33,871 nucleotides of DNA from Lachnospiraceae bacterium (GCA_910576385.1 CAJTIR010000039.1:1-33871), one strand, 5' to 3'; positions 6,293 to 15,069 are shown, counted from the first letter of the stretch. Notes: a model not told the origin generated them from the sequence alone. Translations and numbers: made by a program.

Positions 6293-9200
6293 ATGGCTCA
6301 AGAATATTTTCTAGGATTGGATTTAGGAACAGGTTCCCTGGGGTGGGCAGTAACAACGATGGATTATGAAATCATGAGAGCACATGGAAAAGCACTTTGG
6401 GGTGTACGGTTATTTGAAAGTGCAAAGACAGCAGAAGAACGCCGAGGATTTCGCACAGGGAGAAGAAGGCTGGCAAGAAGAAATTGGCGCATAGAGTTAT
6501 TACAAGAAATATTTGCAGAGGAGATCTATAAAGTAGATCCAGGATTTTATCTGCGAATGAAAGAGAGCAGGTATACAAAAGAAGACAAGAGAGATTTAGA
6601 GGGCAATTGCCCAGAGCTTCCCTATGCTCTTTTTGTAGATACCTTATATACCGATCAAGAATATCATGAACAATTTCCTACCATTTATCATTTAAGAGAA
6701 TGGCTTATGAATACCAATCAGGTACCAGATATTCGCTTGGTATATTTGGCGTTACACCATATGATGAAGCATAGAGGACACTTCTTATTTTCAGGAACCA
6801 TTGATAGCATAAAAAATTTTCGCCAAACATTTGAAGGATTTTTACAGAGAATAAGAGAGGAAGAATTAGATTTTCACATAGAGATGGAGGAGGAACAATG
6901 GTCAGAATTTGAGAACACATTAAAGGATAAATCCATAACCAAGTCCACAAAGAAAACGAAATTAGTAAGATTGACAGGAGCGAAAACATTATGTGAAAAA
7001 GCAGTTCTAAATTTGATTGTGGGAGGAACTGTGAAATTAAGTGATATATTTGCAGATCCGAATCTGAATCAAATCGAAAAGCCAAAGATTTCTTTTTCAG
7101 ACAATTCTTTCGAGGAAAATAGTTCTAATATAGAGACAGAATTAGGAGAAAGATTCGTTATCATAGAACATGCAAAGGCGGTATATGACTGGTCTATTTT
7201 AGCAGATATTTTAGGAGTTTATACCACTATATCAGAAGCAAAGGTGGCGCTTTACGAAAAGCATAAAAAAGATTTGCAATATTTAAAAAAACTAGTGAGG
7301 GAAAAGTTTAACAGAGAGGTATATCAAGAGATTTTTGTCAATACAAAAGAAAAATTGGCAAATTACAGTGCTTATATTGGCATGACAAAAGTAAATGGAA
7401 AGAAATGTGAGTTGAGAGGAAAAAGATGTGAAAAGAAGGAGTTTTATGATTTATTGAAAAAGAAAATTCTCAAAGTAATTCCAGAAGATCAGAATATTCT
7501 ATATCTTAAGGCGGAGATAGAAAAGGGAACGTTTTTGCCTAGGCAGGTGACAAAAGAAAATGGTGTGATCCCATATCAGTTACATTTGGCAGAGTTAAAA
7601 AAGATAATTGAAAATTTGCAGGAATGTGTACCAGCTTTGAGAGAAAATGGAGACAAAATATGTCAAATATTTGAGTTTCGGATTCCTTATTATGTTGGAC
7701 CCTTGAATGGAATTTGCAAAGGCAAACAGACAACAAGTTGGCTACAGAGAAAAAAGGAGACAAAGATCTATCCCTGGAATTTTGAAGAGGTGGTAGATAG
7801 AGAGGCAAGTGCGGAACAATTTATCCGACGGATGACAAATAAATGTACTTATTTGCCGAGAGAAGACGTGCTTCCGAAAAATTCAATGCTGTACAGTAAA
7901 TTTATGGTATTAAATGAATTAAACAATCTTTGTCTGAATGGAACTCCTATCAGTGTGAAATTGAAACAGAAAATTTATACAGATCTCTTCCAAAGAAAAA
8001 GAAAAGTCACTCAAAAAGCTCTGAAAAATTATTTAAAAACGGAGGGAATTGTGGCGGCAGATCAGATCAATGATTTGGAGCTTACAGGAATAGATGGAGA
8101 TTTTAAGGGTTCCTTGACAGCTTATCATGATTTTAAGGAAAAACTGACGGGGTGTAAGTTGAGTGATCAGCAAAAAGAAAAAATCATTTTGGATCTCACG
8201 TTATTTGGAGATGATAAAAAACTATTGAAAAAAAGACTTATGGCAATGCTTCCAAATCTTACAGATCATCAAGTCAAAGCATTATGTACCTTGTCTTATA
8301 AAGGTTGGGGACGGTTATCCAGAAAATTTTTAGAAGAGATTATTGCACCAGCTCCAGAAACTGGGGAAACGTGGAGTATCATACAAGCATTGTGGGAGAG
8401 TAATGACAATTTGATGCAGATTCTCAGCGAAAAGTATATGTTTGCTGAGAGTGTGGAAGCAGAAAATGGAATGAATGAAGCGAAGGAACTCACATATCAG
8501 ATGGTGGAGCAGATGGCTGTATCTCCAGCAGTAAAACGTCAGATTTGGCAGACGTTTTTAGTTGTAAAAGAGTTATCTAAAGTATTGGACAATCCTCCCA
8601 AACGTGTTTTTATTGAAATGGCACGTGAAAAAATGGAATCGAAACGAACGATTTCCAGAAAACAGAAATTGATGGAGCTTTATAAAAAGTGCCGTGAAGA
8701 GGAGAGAGATTGGTTACAAGAATTAAATGATACCAAGGAGCAAGAATTTCGGAGGGATAAACTATTTTTGTATTATACGCAAAAAGGGCGTTGTATGTAT
8801 TCAGGCGAATCGATTCGCCTGGCAGATTTGTGGGACAACCAGAAATATGATATTGACCATATTTATCCGCAATCAAAAGTAATGGATGATAGTTTAGATA
8901 ATCGTGTATTGGTAAAACGGGAATATAATTCAGACAAAACGGATGATTATCCAATTGCAGACACAATCCGCAGTGCAAGAAAACCTTTTTGGAAATCATT
9001 GCTGGATGGAGAGTTTATCACAAAAGAGAAATATCAGAGGCTGACAAGGGCGACAAAATTTGATGATTCGGAATTGGCAGGATTTATCGCCAGACAGCTT
9101 GTAGAGACGCGGCAAGGAACAAAAGCAGTTGCCTCAATCTTAAAACAAGTGCTGCCTGAAACAGAAATTGTCTATACCAAGGCAAAAATCACATCACAGT

Positions 9201-10321
9201 TTCGACAGGATTTTGGATTTATCAAGGTGCGAGAATTAAATGATTTGCACCATGCCAAAGACGCTTATTTGAATATTGTAGTTGGAAATACATATTTTAC
9301 AAAGTTTACGAAGAGTGCAGCATGGTTTATAAAAAAATATCCAGGAAGAAGTTATAATCTGAAAAAAATGTTTATTTCAGAGGATGTTTTAAGAAATGGT
9401 GAGATTGCATGGCGAGCTGGGGAGAAGGGTACGATCTGTACAGTGAGAAAAGTGATGAATAAAAACAATATTTTGGTGACGAGACGTTCTTATCAGCAAA
9501 AGGGAGCATTATTTGACCAGCAGTTAATGAAAAAGGGAAAAGGTCAGGTGCCTATTAAGGGAAATGATGAGCGATTATGTGCCATTGAGAAATATGGTGG
9601 ATATAATAAAGCGACTGGAACATATTTTGTGTTGGTGGAATCTGAGGATAAAAAGGGAAAGAAAATAAGGACAATTGAGTATATACCGCTTTATCTTTGC
9701 CAGCAGTTGGAAAGCAGCGAAGAAGAAATGAAACAGTATTTGCTTGCAGAGAGAAATTTGAAAAATCCCAGGGTACTGCTGAACAAGATAAAATTCGATA
9801 CATTGTTTCATGTGGATGGGTTTTTGATGTGGTTATCAGGAAAAACAGGGGATCAATTGTTGTTTAAAGGGGCAAATCAATTGCTGCTCTGCCATCAGGA
9901 ACAAGTAATTCTCAAAAAGGTTCTGAAATTTGTTCAGAGAAAGAAAGAAAACAAGAATATAGAGATTCATCCTTATGATCATCTCACACAGGAGGATGTG
10001 TTGCAGTTATATGATACCTTTTTGAATAAAATTCGTAATACGGTTTATCATATTCGATTAAGCGCCCAGGAAAAAACATTGCTTGACAAGCGGAATAAGT
10101 TTGTGGAGTTGTCTCTGGAAGAAAAATGTATGGTTCTTTCGGAAATCTTGCATATGTTCCAATGTCAAAGTGGTTCTGCAAATTTAAAACTAATCGGAGG
10201 ACCAGAAAGTGCAGGTATTTTAGTTTTGAATAATAATATAACAAATTTGAAAAAGATATCTATTATCAATCAGTCTCCTACAGGTATTTATCAGCAGGAG
10301 ATTGATTTAAAGACATTATGA
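6293..10321 (+). CDS. cas9: Cas9, type II-A RNA-guided DNA endonuclease
   Basis: Cas9 cuts both strands of DNA matched by crRNA:tracrRNA. I start it at MAQEYFLGLDLGTG (1342 residues) because AGAAGGAG is 7 bases upstream; two earlier in-frame ATGs at 6275 and 6287 lie in or directly beside that site. RuvC-I holds Asp10 (LGLDLGTGSLGWAV); an Arg-rich bridge helix follows (RRGFRTGRRRLARRNWRIE). RuvC-II is FIEMAREK with Glu775; HNH is DIDHIYPQS with His856; RuvC-III is HHAKDAYLN with His987 and Asp990. All nuclease residues are intact. The length is close to S. pyogenes Cas9 (1368). The C-terminal PAM-interacting part is too diverged to read a PAM. The stop overlaps the cas1 start (ATGA). Codon use looks more A-rich than in the flanking housekeeping genes. 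Confidence 0.97.
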   Translation: MAQEYFLGLDLGTGSLGWAVTTMDYEIMRAHGKALWGVRLFESAKTAEERRGFRTGRRRLARRNWRIELLQEIFAEEIYKVDPGFYLRMKESRYTKEDKRDLEGNCPELPYALFVDTLYTDQEYHEQFPTIYHLREWLMNTNQVPDIRLVYLALHHMMKHRGHFLFSGTIDSIKNFRQTFEGFLQRIREEELDFHIEMEEEQWSEFENTLKDKSITKSTKKTKLVRLTGAKTLCEKAVLNLIVGGTVKLSDIFADPNLNQIEKPKISFSDNSFEENSSNIETELGERFVIIEHAKAVYDWSILADILGVYTTISEAKVALYEKHKKDLQYLKKLVREKFNREVYQEIFVNTKEKLANYSAYIGMTKVNGKKCELRGKRCEKKEFYDLLKKKILKVIPEDQNILYLKAEIEKGTFLPRQVTKENGVIPYQLHLAELKKIIENLQECVPALRENGDKICQIFEFRIPYYVGPLNGICKGKQTTSWLQRKKETKIYPWNFEEVVDREASAEQFIRRMTNKCTYLPREDVLPKNSMLYSKFMVLNELNNLCLNGTPISVKLKQKIYTDLFQRKRKVTQKALKNYLKTEGIVAADQINDLELTGIDGDFKGSLTAYHDFKEKLTGCKLSDQQKEKIILDLTLFGDDKKLLKKRLMAMLPNLTDHQVKALCTLSYKGWGRLSRKFLEEIIAPAPETGETWSIIQALWESNDNLMQILSEKYMFAESVEAENGMNEAKELTYQMVEQMAVSPAVKRQIWQTFLVVKELSKVLDNPPKRVFIEMAREKMESKRTISRKQKLMELYKKCREEERDWLQELNDTKEQEFRRDKLFLYYTQKGRCMYSGESIRLADLWDNQKYDIDHIYPQSKVMDDSLDNRVLVKREYNSDKTDDYPIADTIRSARKPFWKSLLDGEFITKEKYQRLTRATKFDDSELAGFIARQLVETRQGTKAVASILKQVLPETEIVYTKAKITSQFRQDFGFIKVRELNDLHHAKDAYLNIVVGNTYFTKFTKSAAWFIKKYPGRSYNLKKMFISEDVLRNGEIAWRAGEKGTICTVRKVMNKNNILVTRRSYQQKGALFDQQLMKKGKGQVPIKGNDERLCAIEKYGGYNKATGTYFVLVESEDKKGKKIRTIEYIPLYLCQQLESSEEEMKQYLLAERNLKNPRVLLNKIKFDTLFHVDGFLMWLSGKTGDQLLFKGANQLLLCHQEQVILKKVLKFVQRKKENKNIEIHPYDHLTQEDVLQLYDTFLNKIRNTVYHIRLSAQEKTLLDKRNKFVELSLEEKCMVLSEILHMFQCQSGSANLKLIGGPESAGILVLNNNITNLKKISIINQSPTGIYQQEIDLKTL

Positions 10322-11190
10322 GCTGGCGGATTGTGGTGATCTCCAGAAGGGCAAAACTGGACTATCAGTTGGGATATCTGGTTGTACGCAGCGAGGAGAC
10401 CACTAAGATCCATCTGGGGGAAATTTCCACTTTATTAATTGAATCCACAGCGGTTTCCATTACCACAGCCTTATTGTCAGAGTTGACAAAAAAGAAAATT
10501 AAAGTGGTATTTTGTGATGAAAAAAGAAATCCGTCGTCAGAGCTGGTCAGCTATTATGGCAGCCATGATACAAGCAATAAAGTACGAAAACAGGTACAAT
10601 GGCTGCCAAGCAGCAAGGAAGCAGTGTGGACAGAGATTGTGACAGAGAAAATAAGAAAGCAAAAGGAACTGTTGGAATATTTGGGGAAGGAGGAATCGGA
10701 GCTATTGGATTCCTATTTAAAGGAAATTGTCTGGAAGGATGAGACAAATCGAGAGGGACATGCTGCTAAAGTTTATTTTAACGCTTTATTTGGCTTAGAT
10801 TTTACAAGAACAGCAGATCATTTGATCAATGCAGCATTAAATTATGGATATACAATTATTTTATCGGCATTTAACAGGGAGATTACAGCAAGCGGCTATC
10901 TCACACAATTGGGACTGTTTCATGACAATATGTTTAACCAATTTAATCTTGCCTCAGATCTAATGGAACCATATCGTATTCTGATAGACCGCACAATAGT
11001 TGGAATGACATTGGAAAACTTTGGACACCAGGAAAAAATGCAGCTTGTAGATATTTTAAATCAGGAAATCAGAATTGATGGTAAAATACAATATGTAAAC
11101 AATGCCATTAAAATATATTGCAAAAGTGTGTTTGATGCCTTGAATGAAAATGATAGCTCCTTGATTCGATTTTATCAAATTGAGTTATAG
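10318..11190 (+). CDS. cas1: Cas1, type II CRISPR integrase
   Basis: Cas1 is the catalytic subunit of the Cas1-Cas2 integrase that inserts new spacers at the leader-repeat junction. This 290-residue protein is the type II form (MSWRIVVIS...). The metal-binding residues of the active site are visible as Glu146 (NREGHAAKVYF), His202 (GLFHDN) and Glu217 (DLMEPYR). The ATG overlaps the cas9 TGA by four bases, so translation is coupled. The length is normal and no lesion is seen. Confidence 0.96.
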   Translation: MSWRIVVISRRAKLDYQLGYLVVRSEETTKIHLGEISTLLIESTAVSITTALLSELTKKKIKVVFCDEKRNPSSELVSYYGSHDTSNKVRKQVQWLPSSKEAVWTEIVTEKIRKQKELLEYLGKEESELLDSYLKEIVWKDETNREGHAAKVYFNALFGLDFTRTADHLINAALNYGYTIILSAFNREITASGYLTQLGLFHDNMFNQFNLASDLMEPYRILIDRTIVGMTLENFGHQEKMQLVDILNQEIRIDGKIQYVNNAIKIYCKSVFDALNENDSSLIRFYQIEL

Positions 11191-11194
11191 GTTT

Positions 11195-11500
11195 ATGAGA
11201 GTTTTGGTATTTTTTGATCTTCCAGTTACTACTGGGGAACAGCGCAGAAATTATGCTAGATTTCGGAAGTTTTTGTTGAAAAGCGGTTTTATGATGCTTC
11301 AAGAATCCGTGTACTGTAAGCTTGCGTTAAATGGAACAGTGGTAAGAGGTATTGTAGATCAAGTGCATAAAAATAGTCCACAGGAAGGGTTGGTGCAATT
11401 ATTGACCGTAACAGAAAAGCAATATGCCAAGATGGATTTTATTGTAGGTGAGGTCAAGAGTGAAGTATTGGATAGTGATGAAAGGCTGGTGATTTTATGA
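11195..11500 (+). CDS. cas2: Cas2, type II CRISPR adaptation protein
   Basis: Cas2 is the small ferredoxin-fold dimer that bridges two Cas1 dimers in spacer integration. I start it at ATG 11195 (MRVLVFFDLPV, 101 residues), where the first strand and Asp8 of the family motif begin. A TTG five codons earlier would also fit but lies inside cas1. The ATG is 4 bases after the cas1 stop with only a weak upstream site, so it probably depends on coupled translation. The segment KFLLKSGFMMLQESVYCKL is typical of type II-A Cas2. The stop overlaps the csn2 start (ATGA). Confidence 0.95.
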   Translation: MRVLVFFDLPVTTGEQRRNYARFRKFLLKSGFMMLQESVYCKLALNGTVVRGIVDQVHKNSPQEGLVQLLTVTEKQYAKMDFIVGEVKSEVLDSDERLVIL

Positions 11501-12168
11501 AACTGGTACATCCAGATTTACAATATCAGTTTTGTTTGGATTGCCCAGATGGATGTGAATGGATTATAGAATCACCAAAGCTTTTGGCAAAATATGTAGG
11601 GGAATTGATTTGCCAGGCAGAAGGCGAGGCAGGGAATTTTGTCTTGTCCGAGGAAGGAAAAGAACTTAATATTTCTAAAAATATGGAGGTAATCGTAAAT
11701 CCCTTTGCTTTAAATGTAAACGATAAAAAAATATTAAGTAAACTTTATGTAGAATTAACAGAGCTGGCGGCGGGGGAGGTGATGTATTTAGCGACACAAG
11801 AGATAAAACATAACATACAAAGTTATTTTTTAGAACTAGAGCAGTTAAGTTCATTTGTTTTGGAATCGGATTCAGAAATAGATATGACTGTACTTTTGAA
11901 ATCAATTGGAGTAAAAATAGAACATTCTGCTACAGATTTTTTTGAAAATATGATATCTTATTTAAGATTGATTACAGAGTTATTGGGGAAGAAAATAATT
12001 GTTATGGTTAATATCCAGTCTTATATTACAGAAAAACAGTTAGAGGAATTATGGAAAACCGCCGTTTATTGTGAGTTCTCTTTAATTTTAATTGAAAATA
12101 GGCAATGGGGCTTTTCAAAAACTAGAAATCAGTATATAATTGATAAGGATTATTGCGAAATCTTTTGA
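11497..12168 (+). CDS. csn2: Csn2, type II-A spacer acquisition protein
   Basis: Csn2 is the hallmark of subtype II-A. It forms a tetrameric ring that slides on double-stranded DNA ends and joins Cas1-Cas2-Cas9 in spacer capture. The 223 residues fit the shorter Csn2 class (about 220). The N terminus (MKLVHPDLQYQFCLD) and the central predicted helices with acidic ends match the general Csn2 pattern, but the family is diverged, so position in the operon carries much of the call. The last codons form a 7-bp hairpin (CGAAATC / GATTTCG, 12156-12173) with a TTTT loop. Confidence 0.88.
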   Translation: MKLVHPDLQYQFCLDCPDGCEWIIESPKLLAKYVGELICQAEGEAGNFVLSEEGKELNISKNMEVIVNPFALNVNDKKILSKLYVELTELAAGEVMYLATQEIKHNIQSYFLELEQLSSFVLESDSEIDMTVLLKSIGVKIEHSATDFFENMISYLRLITELLGKKIIVMVNIQSYITEKQLEELWKTAVYCEFSLILIENRQWGFSKTRNQYIIDKDYCEIF

Positions 12169-12227
12169 TTTCGTAGTTTGAATACCAGTATTTATGCTTA
12201 TGATGGCATTTCATTTTTGGATTTGAG
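12169..12227 (+). promoter_or_regulatory. CRISPR leader with ATTTGAG anchor and a partial anti-repeat
   Basis: The 59 bases between csn2 and the first repeat are AT-rich and end in ATTTGAG (12221-12227), which abuts repeat 1. The same heptamer is the leader-anchoring sequence for type II-A spacer integration in streptococci. GTTTGAATACCA at 12176-12187 equals the first 12 bases of the reverse complement of the repeat. TTGAAT (12178) and TATGAT (12199) are 15 bases apart and could be a poor promoter; array transcription may also come through csn2. Confidence 0.8.
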
Positions 12228-13712
12228 GTTTGAGAATGATGTAAATATGTATGGTATTCAAACCATTTTGTAACACAGCAGTCGTCTAGTCTAGTTTGAG
12301 AATGATGTAAATATGTATGGTATTCAAACGTTTGTTATACTAAAGACATGGAATATCTTGTTTGAGAATGATGTAAATATGTATGGTATTCAAACCATTT
12401 TGTAACACAGCAGTCGTCTAGTCTAGTTTGAGAATGATGTAAATATGTATGGTATTCAAACTTCCGTCGTTTAGGATTGTGCATTGACCTTGTTTGAGAA
12501 TGATGTAAATATGTATGGTATTCAAACCAGTGCAAATAACGATTGTTCATTGTCCTCGTTTGAGAATGATGTAAATATGTATGGTATTCAAACTTGAGGT
12601 GAAGTAATATGAAATGGATGAACGTTTGAGAATGATGTAAATATGTATGGTATTCAAACTTATATATAACTTGTTGTACACCCCTCCGGGTTTGAGAATG
12701 ATGTAAATATGTATGGTATTCAAACTATCATCACACTATACTAAGAAAGAGATTTGTTTGAGAATGATGTAAATATGTATGGTATTCAAACATAAGCACT
12801 GTTGAGAACTTGCTTTCAAGGTTTGAGAATGATGTAAATATGTATGGTATTCAAACAACAGCGGATAGGTGAGTATATGGCAAGAGGTTTGAGAATGATG
12901 TAAATATGTATGGTATTCAAACGAAAGAAGCGCAGGACAAATTCGGAGTTGAGTTTGAGAATGATGTAAATATGTATGGTATTCAAACAACAGCGGATAG
13001 GTGAGTATATGGCAAGAGGTTTGAGAATGATGTAAATATGTATGGTATTCAAACGAAAGAAGCGCAGGACAAATTCGGAGTTGAGTTTGAGAATGATGTA
13101 AATATGTATGGTATTCAAACTAGACTATTTTATCTTGCTGCACTTTTTCGTTTGAGAATGATGTAAATATGTATGGTATTCAAACTTATGTTTCAAGTAG
13201 TGTCCCTGTGAATATGTTTGAGAATGATGTAAATATGTATGGTATTCAAACTGTAGTTTCAATCATCCGTACCCCACCAAGTTTGAGAATGATGTAAATA
13301 TGTATGGTATTCAAACGAAGAAAGTCCAGAAGCTGTTTATCTAAATGTTTGAGAATGATGTAAATATGTATGGTATTCAAACATATCAGGCGGCATGGGA
13401 CAAGGCTTTTTCGTTTGAGAATGATGTAAATATGTATGGTATTCAAACTAGGCGAGGAGGCGATAAGATGATAAAGTAGTTTGAGAATGATGTAAATATG
13501 TATGGTATTCAAACGGTTTTCAAACGACATATAAACAATATAATGTTTGAGAATGATGTAAATATGTATGGTATTCAAACGATGCTCAAGAGGATAGGCA
13601 ACAGTCATCTGTTTGAGAATGATGTAAATATGTATGGTATTCAAACATTTCAAGATAGACTTTTTCCTGGTTAATAGTTTGAGAATAATGTAAATATGTT
13701 GCTAAAAAGCCA
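12228..13712 (+). CRISPR. Type II-A CRISPR array, 22 perfect repeats plus one decayed
   Basis: Repeats are 36 bp, starting GTTTGAGAATGATG and ending GGTATTCAAAC, with a short terminal inverted repeat (GTTTGA / TCAAAC). Perfect copies run from 12228 to 13646. The last copy at 13677-13712 matches only its first 23 bases (one change) and then diverges, which marks the leader-distal, oldest end. There are 22 spacers, 19 of 30 nt and 3 of 29 nt (12792, 13121, 13252). Spacer 1 (12264-12293) equals spacer 3 (12396-12425). Spacers 10-11 (12857-12952) recur in order as 12-13 (12989-13084). Nineteen are unique. Orientation is the same as cas9, as shown by the leader and the pairing of repeat bases 1-19 with the tracrRNA. 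Confidence 0.98.
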
Positions 13713-13885
13713 AAGAAGCAGAAAACTCATTGACTTTAATAAAGATACTCTGATACTTCTTAAAGCTAAGGTTGGCATATTGTATACAGTACAGAACGGT
13801 TTGTGTGTACAAAAACATAGGATTTTTTAGAGAGTAAGAAAGTGATAAAAAATTCTCTGCTTGGCAAAGAGAAGAAAATAATATT
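13713..13885. other. Gene-free stretch after the array
   Basis: I see no gene here. There are a TTCTCT / AGAGAA hairpin with a 9-base loop (near 13853-13873) and a TGTATACA palindrome (near 13780). It may be remnant DNA behind the oldest repeat. Confidence 0.4.
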
Positions 13886-13984
13886 ATGAATCCCAAAGAA
13901 ATACAAGAATACTATATTTTAAAATTGGAAGTATTAAATCAATATGCTACTGCAATATGGGCTGATTATATATCATATGAATAA
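13886..13984 (+). CDS. 32-residue ORF or gene remnant
   Basis: The ATG at 13886 opens a short frame (starting MNPKEIQEYYILKLEVLNQY, ending ADYISYE) that stops at TAA 13982-13984. GAGAAG lies about 10 bases upstream, a weak site. It has helical, acidic character and no motif I recognise. It precedes a strong terminator by 29 bases, which favours real transcription, but a remnant of a larger lost gene is as likely. Confidence 0.3.
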   Translation: MNPKEIQEYYILKLEVLNQYATAIWADYISYE

Positions 13985-14013
13985 ATAGTGTAAATTGATA
14001 AAATTGATGGTAC

Positions 14014-14052
14014 AAAAAACTGTATGAGAACTATTTTCCATACAGTTTTTTT
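14014..14052. terminator. Strong intrinsic terminator
   Basis: AAAAAACTGTATG (14014-14026) and CATACAGTTTTTT (14039-14051) form a perfect 13-bp stem with a 12-base loop and a T run. By symmetry it could work on both strands. It closes the CRISPR side off from the following operon. Confidence 0.85.
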
Positions 14053-14214
14053 ATTATCCTATTAGGAAGTTCTTTCGGATTTTCTATAAAATAAAATGGC
14101 TTCCACTAAGAATTGCAGGTTCTTTCTACATTTCCTTTCAGTTGTTGTCTAACAAATGCCATTGGCACTTGGCAGTTTTTTCAGGTTACAGCTTTCTGAA
14201 AAACGGGATAGACA
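14053..14214. other. Intergenic DNA with one weak hairpin
   Basis: No gene is seen. TGCCA (from 14157) and TGGCA (before 14175) can form a small stem followed by a T run (about 14175-14180), a possible weak terminator with no evident gene before it. Confidence 0.35.
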
Positions 14215-14243
14215 TTGAAAAATAAAATAATTTATGATAGTAT
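14215..14243 (+). promoter_or_regulatory. Promoter for the MBL hydrolase and rnhA
   Basis: TTGAAA (14215-14220) and TAGTAT (14238-14243) have a 17-base spacing. Because transcription would start near 14250, the ATG at 14234 cannot be the start of the next gene, which supports the start at 14306. Confidence 0.6.
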
Positions 14244-14305
14244 GTTTAAGAAAGAATTTATGGAATAGATTCCATTCTTGGATATCAAGCAGAGGAACAG
14301 ACAAT

Positions 14306-15058
14306 ATGAAGATTATATATATCCATCACAGTACTTTTTGTGTGGAAATAGAGGATAGAGTGCTGGTATTTGACTATTATAATGGGGTGGGTGTTCCTTC
14401 TTTTACGTATCATGGGAAGATGCCGGAATACTCCAGGGAGACGCCAATCTATGTGTTTTCCAGCCATAGTCATCGGGATCATTTTGATATGGAAGTATTG
14501 AAATGGAGAGAGCGCTATCCAAATATTCATTATATTTTTGCAAAGGAAATTAAGAAGAAGCTTGGAAATTCCGTGCTCAAGCGGTTAGGGGTTACAGAGG
14601 AGGATAAGACAAAGATTACTTATGTAAAACCTGGAGAGACCTATGAGATTGCGGATCTTAAAGTGGAGACACTGCTCTCCACAGACAGCGGTGTTGCCTA
14701 TCTGGTGTCAGTTTGCGGTAAGGTCATTTACCATGCAGGGGACTTAAACTGGTGGCATTGGGAAGAGGAATCAGAGGAATTTAACCGCTGGCAGGAAGAA
14801 ACCTATAAGCAGCAGATCAAGCTTTTAAATGGCAGAAAGATTGATCTTTCTTTTGTGACAGTAGATCCCAGGCTGGGTAATAATCAGTTCCTGGGAATTG
14901 ATTTTTTTATGCAGCAGGTGAAGACTGGCTATGTGCTGCCGATGCATATGTGGAAGCATTATGAGTTGATCAAGCAGTACCGCCAGAAGCCAGAAAACAG
15001 CGGATGGCGTGAGCGGATTTTGACAGTCGATCGAGAAAATCAGGAAATTGTAGTATAG
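14306..15058 (+). CDS. MBL-fold metallo-hydrolase
   Basis: This 250-residue protein has the metallo-beta-lactamase fold signature HSHRDH (His54, His56, Asp58, His59), which binds a dinuclear metal centre, and a later [10 protein letters not shown] with the bridging Asp. It ends with [10 protein letters not shown], which supplies the last His ligand. It resembles the UlaG/Zn-dependent hydrolase branch of the superfamily, whose substrates vary, so I do not name a reaction. The start is chosen for AGAGGAA upstream and for the promoter position. It lies 11 bases before rnhA and probably shares its transcript. Despite lying just past the array, nothing links it to CRISPR. Confidence 0.88.
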   Translation: MKIIYIHHSTFCVEIEDRVLVFDYYNGVGVPSFTYHGKMPEYSRETPIYVFSSHSHRDHFDMEVLKWRERYPNIHYIFAKEIKKKLGNSVLKRLGVTEEDKTKITYVKPGETYEIADLKVETLLSTDSGVAYLVSVCGKVIYHAGDLNWWHWEEESEEFNRWQEETYKQQIKLLNGRKIDLSFVTVDPRLGNNQFLGIDFFMQQVKTGYVLPMHMWKHYELIKQYRQKPENSGWRERILTVDRENQEIVV

Positions 15059-15069
15059 CGGAGGACGAT

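Noticed and set aside
12335-13653. Minus-strand open frames made of repeated HTYLHHSQT or NTIHIYIILK peptides
   Set aside because: They are translations of the CRISPR repeats, whose unit plus spacer length (66) is divisible by three; there is no start signal and the frames end with the array.
14234-14305. Upstream start for the MBL hydrolase at 14234
   Set aside because: It overlaps the -10 box of the probable promoter and has no ribosome binding site; the ATG at 14306 is better.
14306-15058. MBL hydrolase as an accessory CRISPR nuclease
   Set aside because: It has its own promoter, lies beyond a strong terminator and is coupled to rnhA, so proximity to the array is not evidence of a link.
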